NCBI RefSeq assembly: GCF_030052815.1
Contig: NC_079494.1
Span: 36,194,467 to 36,258,466 of the forward strand
Direction of reading: 5' to 3'
DNA length: 64,000 nucleotides
Source of the DNA: Hevea brasiliensis
Lineage: Eukaryota; Streptophyta; Magnoliopsida; Malpighiales; Euphorbiaceae
The position numbers and the translations under genes were made by a program. This document shows, in pieces, positions 43,908 through 53,766 of this stretch (positions are counted from its first letter, which is position 1; each line of letters opens with the position of its first letter). The notes under the pieces are model-generated. The model did no database searches. It saw only the letters and a program-made list of their open reading frames with translations, and was not told where the DNA came from.

Positions 43908-46293
43908 TGCAATGACCCAACTAGGAGTTGTTACTAGCGCTAGGGAATGGCTCCGCTTAAGGCTATTGGAACCCATAGCAAGCCTAAAAACCTGTTAAAA
44001 CATATACTCATTCCATATAACCAAAATTCAAGGAACTCAAAAGCAATTATATTTAACATTTCCATCATAGTATTAAACATTTTCTTTCAAAGTGGTTCAG
44101 AGCTTTGAATCTTTTCATTTTACTCATAATATGTTATAGTGTAATCCATACGAGATATAATTACAAGAGAGTGCTTATGGATCTAGGTAAACATACATAC
44201 TATTAATTTACTTACATTTTATATACTACAGTCATAACATCTAACGATTCATAAATTACATGTCCATTATACAAACTCAAGTCATACAAGGTAACTTGCT
44301 AGAACTCTGCCTCTTGCTAGCTTTTCTTGTAGATATCTCTAATCTTACAGCACTTCACCCAGGGTTAAGGGAAAAGGGCAAGCTTGGGGAAGCTTAATGA
44401 GTAAACTAACCAAATTTATTTATCATCTTGTTCAATTCATACATACACAATGCATTATTCATATGAGTTTACACATCATAAACAATTCATATAAGATAGA
44501 CTTATCACTAGTGATTTCCCATAAATAATTTGCCCAGCTCATAAAGATGCTCCTTAAGATTTCCTCTTAAATACATAACATAACTAATGTGCCTAGCTTA
44601 TAAAGAAGCTCCTTGGGGTCTTCCTCTATCATAAATAGTGAGTCAAGGACTTATTAGACCCCACTTAGTCTTACCACATAATATCATACATGATTATAAT
44701 ATATAACATATTCGCATCATAGGGGAAATTAATGGGTTATCCAACATCTATTGTGCATTAACAATAGTTATGCAATAATGTAGCATATTCGTATTCTATA
44801 TGCATACAACCTAATAATATCATGAAATGATGCATGTGAGTGGTCATGAGTCTTATTATAATTAATTACGAGATTTTCATTCTTTAGGTTAGTTTTGCTC
44901 ACCTCTTGTAGCCTATCAAACACTATAATCGCATACAATCCTTAACTCTAGCCTTCCAAGTTTCTTACATTCAATCCAATATAAGACAAACCCTAATGAG
45001 TTATATAGATCACTATAACTCTATACATGTATCATACAATATATTCTAGGTCTCTTTGGTGTGTAAAACTATGTTTTAGAACCTTAAAACAAAAAAGGAA
45101 ATAAGGAAAGCTAAAGGAACTTCGGCTACTAAAGTCCTAAACCTTAAATGCCCATTTTAGGCAATAGCTACTATGGCTGCCAAAGTGGGGGACTTCAGCA
45201 GCGAAAGTTTTGAATTTCATTCTGAATTTCAAAAACTCTGGAGAAGCAATAGCTACTTTGACTGTCGAAACAATAATTTTTAACAGATGAACCTAGGGAT
45301 TTCCAGAATTCCCAATTCAAATTCTATTGCCCAAAACACAAATCTCAGGCCTAAGCCCTAAAAAACTCAACTTAATATATATTTTCATGCCATAAACTTA
45401 TCCAATAACTTAAAAACCAACAAAGATGCTTCATGCATCCAACAACCCAACCAAATCTATGGATTCTCAAGAAAACTCTTCCAACTTACAACTTAAAGCA
45501 AAAATTCCAATTTCAACTTCAATCCATCACATGAGAACCTCCAATGCTGACCAAAAACTCTCCCTACACATGCATTTATACCAAAACACAACACATTAAC
45601 TCTTAACCTCATTAAACCATTAACCCATTTTTAACCAAAAGAAAACAAGAACCATAACATATCACCTATTATTTCTTGCATGCATCCAAGTAGAACTTAG
45701 GATTGGAGATCATAAGGTGGGCATATCTTTTACAGCTCCAATTCCTCCCTTTCCAAAGAAAAAATTTAAAGGATCTACTTAACTCTCACAAAAAAATCCT
45801 CCTCCACTAATTACTAATCTCCAGCTCTCACATGCAAGACTTTACCAAAGAGGTAAACTCAAGATTAAACCTAACTTTCTTTCGAAAAATAAGGCAAAGA
45901 TAGAAAAGGAGAGAAAAATTATATCTTTTGATGAAAATTTGAGTTTTCTCAAAATTTTATCAATTGAGACATTTATACCTAAGTTTGCTAAAAGAATTTC
46001 AGCTGTCAGAGTCCACACTGTCCAGAAGAAATCCTCAATAGTAAAGGGAACTTTGACTATCAAAAGTGTAACTTTTGACTGTTGAAGTCTATATTACCCA
46101 AAAATAAACCTTATCCTTCAGTTGCAAACAACAAAAAAAAAAAAGAAAAAAAAAAACACTTAGACTCTATCACATAACACTTGCACACATATAAAAACTT
46201 ACCACTATTTTCACTATCTGTGAAATCCTAAGTCTCACTAAAATGTCCCATCAACAACAAGAATTCTGATATCGGAAAATAGTGGATGTTACA
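43908..46293 (-). repeat. E8 5' LTR (2,386 bp)
   Basis: From TGTAACATCC at 46293 (minus strand) to TGCAATGACCC at 43908. It is AT-rich, with no homology to the E5/E6/E9 LTRs by eye. It has several degenerate copies of an ACTTCGGC..GCCGAAGT-like motif (about 45118-45135, 45170-45212, 45250-45275, 46040-46090) and a poly-A/G patch at 46128-46156. The frame at 45842-46063 has no recognisable content. Confidence 0.75.
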
Positions 46294-46745
46294 CAACTAT
46301 TTAATTAAGATACTTCTAAAATTATAATTAAAAGATTAACTATTTTGTTAAATAAAAATTTGCATTTGTATCAATAAATATGAAATTCTAAACCTATTCA
46401 ATGGTAACTATTTCATCAGTTACAAATTTGTTTCCATTTTAAAAAAAAAAAAAAAATTAGCAATGGATAAATTTTAACTAAATATTAAAATCGAGAATTT
46501 GAATCTTTAATCCAATTCAAGTATAACAACTTAAAATTTATGTTTATATATAAACAAATTTTCATTTATTCTATTTTCATTAAACATAAAAGTAAAATAC
46601 TTTTATATTCTTAAATTATTTTCAACTATAAAAATAATTTTTAGTGAAAACAATAACAAAATTAATAAATTTTCATTTAAATTTTGACTAATTTAGGTAA
46701 ACAAAATAAACTAAAACTAATTTTACAATCTTGATAGAATTAACC
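46294..46745. other. AT-rich spacer between E8 and E10
   Basis: About 450 bp, strongly AT-rich, with an A-run at 46440-46455. No reading frame, LTR terminus or tandem array is recognisable. It may be the host sequence into which E8 and E10 inserted, or an old relic. Confidence 0.6.
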
Positions 46746-47349
46746 TGTCACACCTTACCCTTACATAAGATATGACATGCTCCCATAATATGTCTAATGA
46801 ATTATTGAAATACCCTCTACCGATAATCCATGAAACATATTACAAGGGATTTAATGATTTCAAATTCAATTTCAAATTAAAATTGTTGATAAAAGGTTTA
46901 ATAGTTTTTCTAAGGTTTAAGAAAAATACCTTGAAATTAATTAAAAAAAGAAATAAGCATTTTTAAAACTTAAAAGAAATTTGATGAAAATTCAGCGTGG
47001 TGACGGCTAAAAATTGAACTACCTAAAAATTTTAAAGCTATTAAACAAAACCTGTAGCAATATATGTATATCACAAATTCATCAAATGGTTTTCTTTATT
47101 CACAACCAAAAGAAATATATTCTTACAAATTTACATTCATTTTATACTAATAAAATAATATTACATCATTTTTGTATAACTGCTCAAATATTTCTTACAT
47201 ACATATAGTCATTATTTACATTTGAAATAAAATTCAAAAGAGTAAACCTAGAATTATACCCCGCTGGTAAAGTGAATATGGCTTCTACTATGCTCACTTA
47301 ACTGTTTTTCCTTTTCATCTTCCTGCGTAGCATAAAAAAATAGCCATCG

Positions 47350-47367
47350 CTGAGTACAAGGACTCGG
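47350..47367 (-). other. Covarying LTR hairpin, E10 copy
   Basis: Stem CTGAGT pairing with ACTCGG through one wobble (plus-strand T opposite G), loop ACAAGG, flanks CATCG and TGGTGCAC. Confidence 0.65.
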
Positions 47368-49847
47368 TGGTGCACAACCATCAATTTGTAAAACTAACAT
47401 AAAACATAAGATGTTAAACCATAACAAAGTATTTAATATGTTAAAATTTTTCATGAAACATGAAAATAATAATATTCACAATCATCAACAAATCATTTAT
47501 TTTCAACAATACATTTATTATAACATTTAAAAATAACTAGTGTTGCCAACATCTCATAGTTTAAGCAATGACACAAAATTTCTGATCAATATCGTGTTGT
47601 ATACCATGACCAAACTATCTCAACCCCATCTAACTGAAACTAATGAGGGACGCAAAGCTAGCTAACAAATATGAGTACACTCATCCGATCTCAATATCAA
47701 CTAGTAAGCCAAAGAGGGAGGATAATATAACGAACATATCCAATCTCAACCTCATAAAGTGAGGGAAGCAATCAAAGTCTATCATGCCAACTGTGATTTT
47801 AAAAAAATTTTAAAACAATTTCCATTCAAATAAATGAACATTTCAAATCATCACAAATCATCATATATGATTGGCAACATATCAATTTCACAAGCACTTC
47901 TAAATCACATACATCCGACCACCCCCGTGCCACAATAGAATAAATGGCCAAACATCTGCCTTTTCATCAAAATAATAAATTCTTTTCAATATTAAAAATA
48001 TTGTCAAAATAATATAAATAATTCTCAAGGAAAAAGGAAATTCATATTTAAGCTTGAAGAAAATCTATTCCTTTCATTTCCAAATTTAAAACACAAGAAA
48101 ATCAGAGTTGTGCACAAACCTTATCTTAGTCTCCTTTCTTTGACCTATTTCTCCTTTTACTTCAAACTTCTCTTCTCCACTAAAACACACAATTTTAAAA
48201 GCTTCAATCCTTATTCTAACTTCCACCAATAACTAACCAAATAAATTCCTAAAATAACTACACATTCTAACTATTTCAGATTACAAGACAGAATTTAAAA
48301 GTGTCCTTAGAACTCAATTTCAGTATAGTTTCAGTCGTAATTTGTCAAATTTGTCTTGATGAAAGTTGTTCCTCTATGTCTCAGCTTTAATTATCATTTT
48401 GAATTACTCAATTTAAAGGCACAAGTCATTAGTTATAGCCAAAATACCAGGTACTGTTCCTAGGTGCCTTATCCTAAGAATTTCAGGTTTCCAGATTTCC
48501 ACTTTAGAATTGCATTCAATATTCAAGTACTTTACCCCTAGAATTTGTACTAGGTCTCTAAAGCAAAGTTTTAGGTCTTTATCTTAAGTTTCCAAATCAT
48601 TTTGTAGCACCCCAATCGGTGATGTACAAAGGAAGATATGCCCTGTTCACTACACGGAGGTCATAGGGCTAAATTGCTTAATTGTAGGAATTTCAGTTTT
48701 GCAACTTTGAATTTCTCTAAAATTTCAACCACTTTGCCCTAAGAATTTGGTGTAGGTCAAAACATAGAAATTGTAGGTCTATGTTTTACGTTTATTTTAG
48801 CTTTAAAATCTTTTAATTTGCATTTGTGCAGCTTAAGTTATGGTCATTTTGCCAAAACTGTTCAGGTGACAAATTTTCAGGTTTCAGATCTGTTTCAGAA
48901 TCTAGATAGATTTCTTGACTCACATTTTCAAGAAATTTTTGATAGGTTACAATCATAATTTAGCATCATAGTCTTCATATGAATTATTTCTCTGTATCTC
49001 AGGATTACACAAGTCTAAGAATTACTTAATTTAGAGTTTTGTAGGGTGAGTTATGCTCAATTTAGTATGTACTATTCATTTAATCAGTTTGCAAGGTTTT
49101 AGTTTTGCATTGCTAGATTCTAGCCCTAATTTAAGTTTCTTCTAGTCAGTTTTAGGGCAAGTGTTCTCAAGAAAGTTTTAGCATATTGTCTTAGCTTTAC
49201 TTTCCCTTTGGTTTCATCTCAATTGGAATTATGTAGCTCAAGTTATAAGCATTTAACCTCACTGGACTCAAGCTATCCAGATTCAACACTTAATGCACAA
49301 CATCAATCTATTTAATTTCTTCACTAAATCATTAATGTTTCTTAACAAATGCACATTAAATAATCATAATGGCATTAAATAGGTTTCATGCCATGAAAAC
49401 CCTAATTGCATAAAACCCTAACTCCCATCATCTAAATTCAATCAATTTGAAGTTCATAAACCATGTTTACTACTTCATTCAAGACTAGAAATCAAGTTAA
49501 TTGCATCAAAACTCAAAACCTCTAACTCCTTCCTCCATGATTGAAATTCCCTTCCTTTATACCATACATAATTTTAATCAATTTCCATAAAAATTTCCAT
49601 GATTAAACTTGAATTCCATAAATTCATAACTAGCTAAACTTGAATCATCACTTACCTTAATTGGCTAACTCTCCCTCTTCACTAATCTTCCAAATTTCTT
49701 TAAATTCTTGCTTGCTTTCTTCAAATCAAGGTTTAATTCAGGGGTTTCTCTTGATTTCCTATGGAAATTATAGAAGAATTTAAGGGTTTAGAGCTTAGAA
49801 AGGAAGCTTTCATGGAGGTTGAGAGAGAGAGCATGGGAAGGCATATG

Positions 49848-49893
49848 AATAAGAAAGAAGAAGAAGAAAGAAGAAGAAGAAAGAAGAAGATGA
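49848..49893. repeat. GAA/AAG-rich simple repeat in E10 LTR
   Basis: Runs of AAGAAG/AAGAAAG over about 45 bp, a purine-rich imperfect trinucleotide repeat. Confidence 0.85.
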
Positions 49894-50274
49894 AGATGAT
49901 AATGGTGATAAAGATGTGTTTTAAAAAAGATATTTACTTTATTAATTAATTTTGGCTTATTTACAAAATATCCAAATATTTATAATTATAATTTAATTAT
50001 AATTATTACAATTCGATAATTCCTCCCATGTCCCCATTAAATTTTCATACTCCTTTCAATTAGTTAAATCCTATTCTGATAAATCAATCTCACTCAATTT
50101 AATTGATATTTCGGTGAAAAGTCAACTCTTCAAGTAAATTGACCAAAATGCCCTTCATCGGGTGATAATCCATCTTTTTCAATAATACTAATTAAGTTCA
50201 TAACTTGATGGTCACTTCAATTTTTATTCTGCATATCTTAATTAATTTCCATCTCATTTTTAGTCCTCAAGTTG

Positions 50275-50321
50275 GCTTTGAATAATACTATTCACATACT
50301 GAAAATAGTACTATTCAAAGC
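50275..50321. repeat. 18-bp inverted repeat near the E10 LTR start
   Basis: Arms at 50275-50292 and 50304-50321 pair over 18 bp with one G/A difference (GCTTTGAATA...; reverse arm ...TATTCAAAGC) around an 11-nt loop. It lies about 22 bp inside the 5' terminus of the LTR. Confidence 0.88.
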
Positions 50322-50343
50322 TCGAAATTCTCAGGATGTTATA

Positions 50344-50357
50344 ACTTTTCCCCTCTT
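50344..50357 (-). other. E10 polypurine tract
   Basis: Minus-strand AAGAGGGGAAAAGT next to the LTR terminus. Confidence 0.78.
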
Positions 50358-50390
50358 AAAAAAAAATTTGTCCTCCAAATTTACCAGGTA

Positions 50391-50818
50391 TCAAACTCTG
50401 AACAGCTATGGATGTCTCCTCCTCATATCCTCTTCACGTTTCCATGTGGCTTCTTCTTTTTGGGTGGTTCCTCCATAATACCTTCACCAGAGGAATTTGA
50501 TTATTTCTCAACTGTTTTGTCTCCTCTGCTAGAATAGCCATGGGCTCCTCATCATAAGTAAGATCTGGACTAACTTCAATAGACTCTAATGGCAATATGT
50601 GTGAAGGATCTGAGCTAAACCTTCGAAGCATGGATACATGGAATACATAATGAATCTTATCCAACTTTGAAGGTAAGGCGAGTTTATATGCCAATGGACC
50701 TACTCTTCCCATAATCTCATATGGTCTTATGAAGCGAGGACTCAATTTTCCCTTTCTCCCAAATCTCATGATCTTTTAACATGGTGAAACTTTCAAAAAC
50801 ACTTTATCACTCACTGCT
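50391..50818 (-). pseudogene. E10 integrase C-terminus and chromodomain-like tail
   Basis: The clean stretch 50769-50434 reads MRFGRKGKLSPRFIRPYEI, RVGPLAYKLALP, FHVSMLRRFSSDPSH, YDEEPMAILAEETKQLRNN and IPLVKVLWRNHP, the same order as the E9 tail. One extra base then shifts the frame within the EEATW segment; the original frame continues as KREEDMRRRHP with one more stop and ends at 50391. Upstream, VSPC*KIMRF shows a stop before the cut at about 50818. Core and all other pol domains are absent. Confidence 0.85.
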
Positions 50819-51643
50819 GGACCTAGGTGTCTTAACCCATGTTTTGATGATAATAAACAATTAGTGTGCTACTAATATACTTTGAAAGTGTTTGTGTTGA
50901 GTTTGTAGGCCATAGACTCAAAATTACCAAATTGCTTCAAATCCAAGTTAAGGAATAGCAACATAAGGAAGCAAACATTTATGGGAACCTATAATGTAAC
51001 ATTTATTTATTTTATATCTTATAAATCTCATTTTATTAATTATGTTGGTTCAAGTTTAGGTGGTACTAAGAATATCTTATTCAACTTAGTTTTCACCTAA
51101 TTTTTTTATCAAGGGAAAATTAAATAAATTTTTCAAAAATGAAAATTAATTGTGAAAAGTATTTTAGTTGCAAAATACATTGAATTAGCTTTCCAATGGT
51201 TCAAACGGATCAAAAATCCGAGTTCAGATCAAAAAGTTATGAGTTTTTTAAACTCTTAATTTCTTAATGTCTTTACTTATAACTTTTTCTTGACCAAAGG
51301 GGACTAAAATGAAATTTTCACATTTGAGAAATGTAAATTTGTTTTTGAAAGTGCTTTCATTAAAAATTTTATCAAATTAGCTTTCCAACGGTTCAAACAG
51401 ATCAAAAATCAGAGTTTCGATCAAAAAGTTATGCATTTCCGAAGCCTAAGTGCCCTTTTGACACTTTTTGTCTAGAGAGCACTTCGGCAACCAAAAGTGG
51501 GAAGTTCAGTAGCCAAAGTTCACTCTTTAAATCATGGTTTTAGAGCATTAAAAGTCATTTTGTCTAGAGAGCACTCCGGCAGCCAAAAGTGGGAACTTTG
51601 GCAGCCGAAAGTGACTTTTCAAAAGTTGTTTTTTGGCACTTTA
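50819..51643 (+). repeat. E11: Sire-like copia LTR, left part
   Basis: Non-coding. It probably starts at the TG at 50840 (TGTTTTGATGATAATAAAC), a start typical of Sire-type copia LTRs, though I cannot verify both ends. It contains a pair of diverged direct repeats (51184-51240 and 51376-51432, both with AGCTTTCCAA..GGTTCAAAC and GATCAAAAAGTTATG). A second pair (51466-51525 and 51557-51610) carries AGAGAGCACT-CGGCA-CCAAAAGTGGG. It is interrupted by E12 and resumes at 61229. On the left it abuts truncated E10. Confidence 0.55.
51639..51643. repeat. E12 target site duplication, left (CTTTA)
   Basis: CTTTA directly before TGTTAGTAGT; the second copy is at 61224-61228. Confidence 0.95.
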
Positions 51644-52962
51644 TGTTAGTAGTATGCCCTAGAGCATATCATTTAGTATGTATCTTGTACATATTTTTAT
51701 TAATAAAAGGCATTTCCACTTTTCTATTTATATAATATATTTATGTGTAATAGAAAAGGTCCATTGATATTTTGTTAGAAATATTATTCTTAAGTTGTTA
51801 AGAATATGAGTGACAATATTTCTAGCACAAAGTATCATAAATAGGTTCACAATCAAGGATACTTCATAATAAGGACATGACTTATCCAGAAAGATTGTAT
51901 TCATGTTTGTTCCCAAGTTATTTATATGAGATATAAATAAGATGGAATGGTGAGTCTCATGCCATATGACAAACATGATAGGCACTTATAAATGATAAGT
52001 AGGCCGAACCAGTGACACTTATGACAAACACATGGAGTTTACTCTTGTCAATGTTTTGTCATAAATCATATCAGTGCATATAATCTTTAGACCTGAGATA
52101 GCACAGTTATCTTGTATATAGGTAGTTTGAGTTTGATACTGCTTTCATACTTGTACTGTGTATGGGTATATGGGCATGTGTTGGCTCCTACTAGTTATAT
52201 ATGGAGGTAGGTGTTTATCAAGATGGAATCTGTTCCTCTAAGTAAATAGAGATAAAATCCTATGTTCATTTAATTGTTCTTGATGTTTCAAGTTCCTGGC
52301 CAGGACAGATAGATTTATTCAGAAAAGAGTTTCTGATGAGAAAATCTTTTTAATCAAGAACTGGAATTAAAAGAGAACATAATATTCATAGCAAATGGAG
52401 TTTGACATAAACCATGACTCCAGCTTGAGTTGGGATTTTGTAACAGAGAGATTCTAGTGCATAGTAACATATGATTATAGGTTCATTTAAGGTAAACCTT
52501 ATTACTAATTGGGTGGCTATGGCATGCTATGCTAGGTGTTAACCATGGTCTATGAGGTTCATAAAATGATTTAGAGAAATCATTTATGGTAAGAAAGAGT
52601 TCTGATGATATTAAGAGTTGATATCATGTCTTATTGCCAATTAGTGATGAGCCTAGTAAGTCACACACATACACAAGTTATCACCTATTTAAATATGATT
52701 TAATTAATTAATTAAAGAGTTTAATTGATTAATTAAATAGGTTTGGTTTGCAATTAAATTGCAAAGTCCCTAGCATGACTTGAAACCAAATCTAGATTAT
52801 TGGATGTATAATATAAGTTAAATTTATATTTAAAGTGTTTAAATATGAATTTAATTGATGAGAAATTAATTAATAGAGATTAATTAATTAATTTATATTT
52901 GATATAAATTAATTAGAAGAAGAAAATAATTATTTTGGGTTAAGAACTCAAAATTAAGACAC

Positions 52963-52999
52963 AGGGGCATTTTGGTCATTTCACAGTGTAACACGTGGC
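52963..52999 (+). promoter_or_regulatory. E12 U3: conserved motif and G-box
   Basis: GGGGCATTTTGGTCATTT is followed 8 bp later by AACACGTGGC, an ABRE/G-box-type site. The 3' LTR has GACACGTGGC at 60458-60467. G-boxes bind plant bZIP and bHLH factors, and stress-responsive LTR promoters often use them; activity here is not shown. Confidence 0.5.
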
Positions 53000-53181
53000 A
53001 CCATGAGATGGTGACACATGGGATTACACATAAGCTTGCCAAATGTTTTTTTTTAATCATGTAAGATGATTAAAATCAAGATTAAATATAGGTTTGACAC
53101 TTGGCATAATGTGATTGGGTCACTTAAACCTAGAGCTAATCAAAGGGTGACATGTGGCAAGGGTTTAATGTGTTAACCTAG

Positions 53182-53190
53182 CTATTTAAG
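53182..53190 (+). promoter_or_regulatory. E12 candidate TATA box
   Basis: CTATTTAAG about 565 bp from the LTR end, followed after ~30 bp by the CT-rich region where transcription could begin. The same word is at 60654-60662 in the 3' LTR. Confidence 0.45.
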
Positions 53191-53753
53191 TGTGGTTATG
53201 AAAAGAAAAAAGAACCAGCAGCCTCTCCTCTCAATTGTCACGCCACTTTGAGCCTCTCCAGCTATTTCTCTTCATCTCTCATCAATTCAAAGAGATTAGC
53301 CATCAATCTCTTGAATTAAGAACACTAGAAATTGTTTCTAGTGTTCTGTTTACATCTCTAATCTCTTAAAAGGAAGAACTTGAATTTCTAATTAATAGAA
53401 AAGGCTTTAGAAGCTGTTCAAGGGCTGCCATAGGTGTTCTTGGTGTGGACAAGCTAGAGGGACAACATCCGTGTCTCAAGACGAATCTCAAAGCGCAGAC
53501 ACGCTGCAAAGACATCAAGAGGTTAGTGTAATCGTTCTTGATTTAATCTAGGGTTCTAAAATTAATATGATTAATTTTAAAATCTTAAATGGCAAATACA
53601 GATCCAAAAACATATTAAAAGAGTTTTAATATGTTGTTTATCATTGAAATCAAATAGATAAAAATAAATCTTGCATGGTGCATGTGACCCTAGGTGAAAA
53701 TTTTTGAATTCAATGGTATAAACTTGTGTTTTTCACGCTTCCGCTCCTTCAAT

Positions 53754-53766
53754 TGGTATCAGAGCC
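53754..53766 (+). other. E12 primer binding site (tRNA-Met type)
   Basis: TGGTATCAGAGCC, 2 bp after the LTR end; the usual copia primer site. Confidence 0.93.

Larger units (their letters stand above)
30815..46293 (-). mobile_element. E8: older gypsy-like element, split by E9
   Basis: Minus-strand element made of 43573-46293 and 30815-31372, with E9 between. It has a 2.4-kb 5' LTR, a mutated tRNA-Met primer site, a leader and a coding-like remnant, then is cut by E7. Its LTR differs from the E5/E6/E9 type (starts TGTAACATCC, ends GGGTCATTGCA), so it belongs to another gypsy family. pol and the 3' LTR are not in the window. Confidence 0.65.
46746..50343 (-). repeat. E10 3' LTR (3,598 bp)
   Basis: Minus-strand LTR from 50343 (TATAACATCC; the first dinucleotide is TA instead of TG) to TGTCACACC at 46746. 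It is distantly related to E5/E6/E9 and keeps the same landmarks: stem at 47350-47367 with GGTGCACAACC, a weak dyad near 49205-49230, a TTGACCAAAATGCCC block at 50136-50154, and the conserved CGCTGAG and GACATGCTCCC start. It adds its own 18-bp inverted repeat at 50275-50321 and a GAA-rich repeat at 49848-49893. A Glu/Arg/Lys frame at 49761-49949 is just that repeat and not supported. Confidence 0.82.
46746..50818 (-). mobile_element. E10: Ty3/gypsy 3' end (LTR plus integrase tail)
   Basis: The 3' LTR, polypurine tract and last ~430 bp of pol of a minus-strand element. It is cut at about 50818, where E11 sequence starts. Family distinct from E9, although the integrase tail is clearly homologous. 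Confidence 0.82.
51644..53751 (+). repeat. E12 5' LTR (2,108 bp)
   Basis: TGTTAGTAGT at 51644 to TCCTTCA at 53751. It carries AATAAAAGG near 51710, GGGGCATTTTGGTCATTT at 52964-52981, a G-box at 52990-52999, a TATA-like CTATTTAAG at about 53182-53190, and a pyrimidine-rich CTCTCCTCTCAATTG after that. It also has an AT-rich stretch 52690-52930 with many TTAATTAATTAA words. The frame at 51728-51985 is antisense LTR. Confidence 0.95.

Noticed and set aside
46294..46745. Possible host gene or promoter in the AT-rich spacer
   Set aside because: No reading frame, no splice-like organisation and no conserved words; only A/T-rich DNA.
49761..49949. A 62-residue Glu/Lys/Arg-rich frame
   Set aside because: Produced by a GAA/AAG simple repeat in the E10 LTR.
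51728..51985. The same 85-residue minus-strand frame at 51728-51985 and 59197-59454
   Set aside because: Identical because both are LTRs of E12; the related frame at 11901-12104 is the E4 LTR fragment. No coding evidence.
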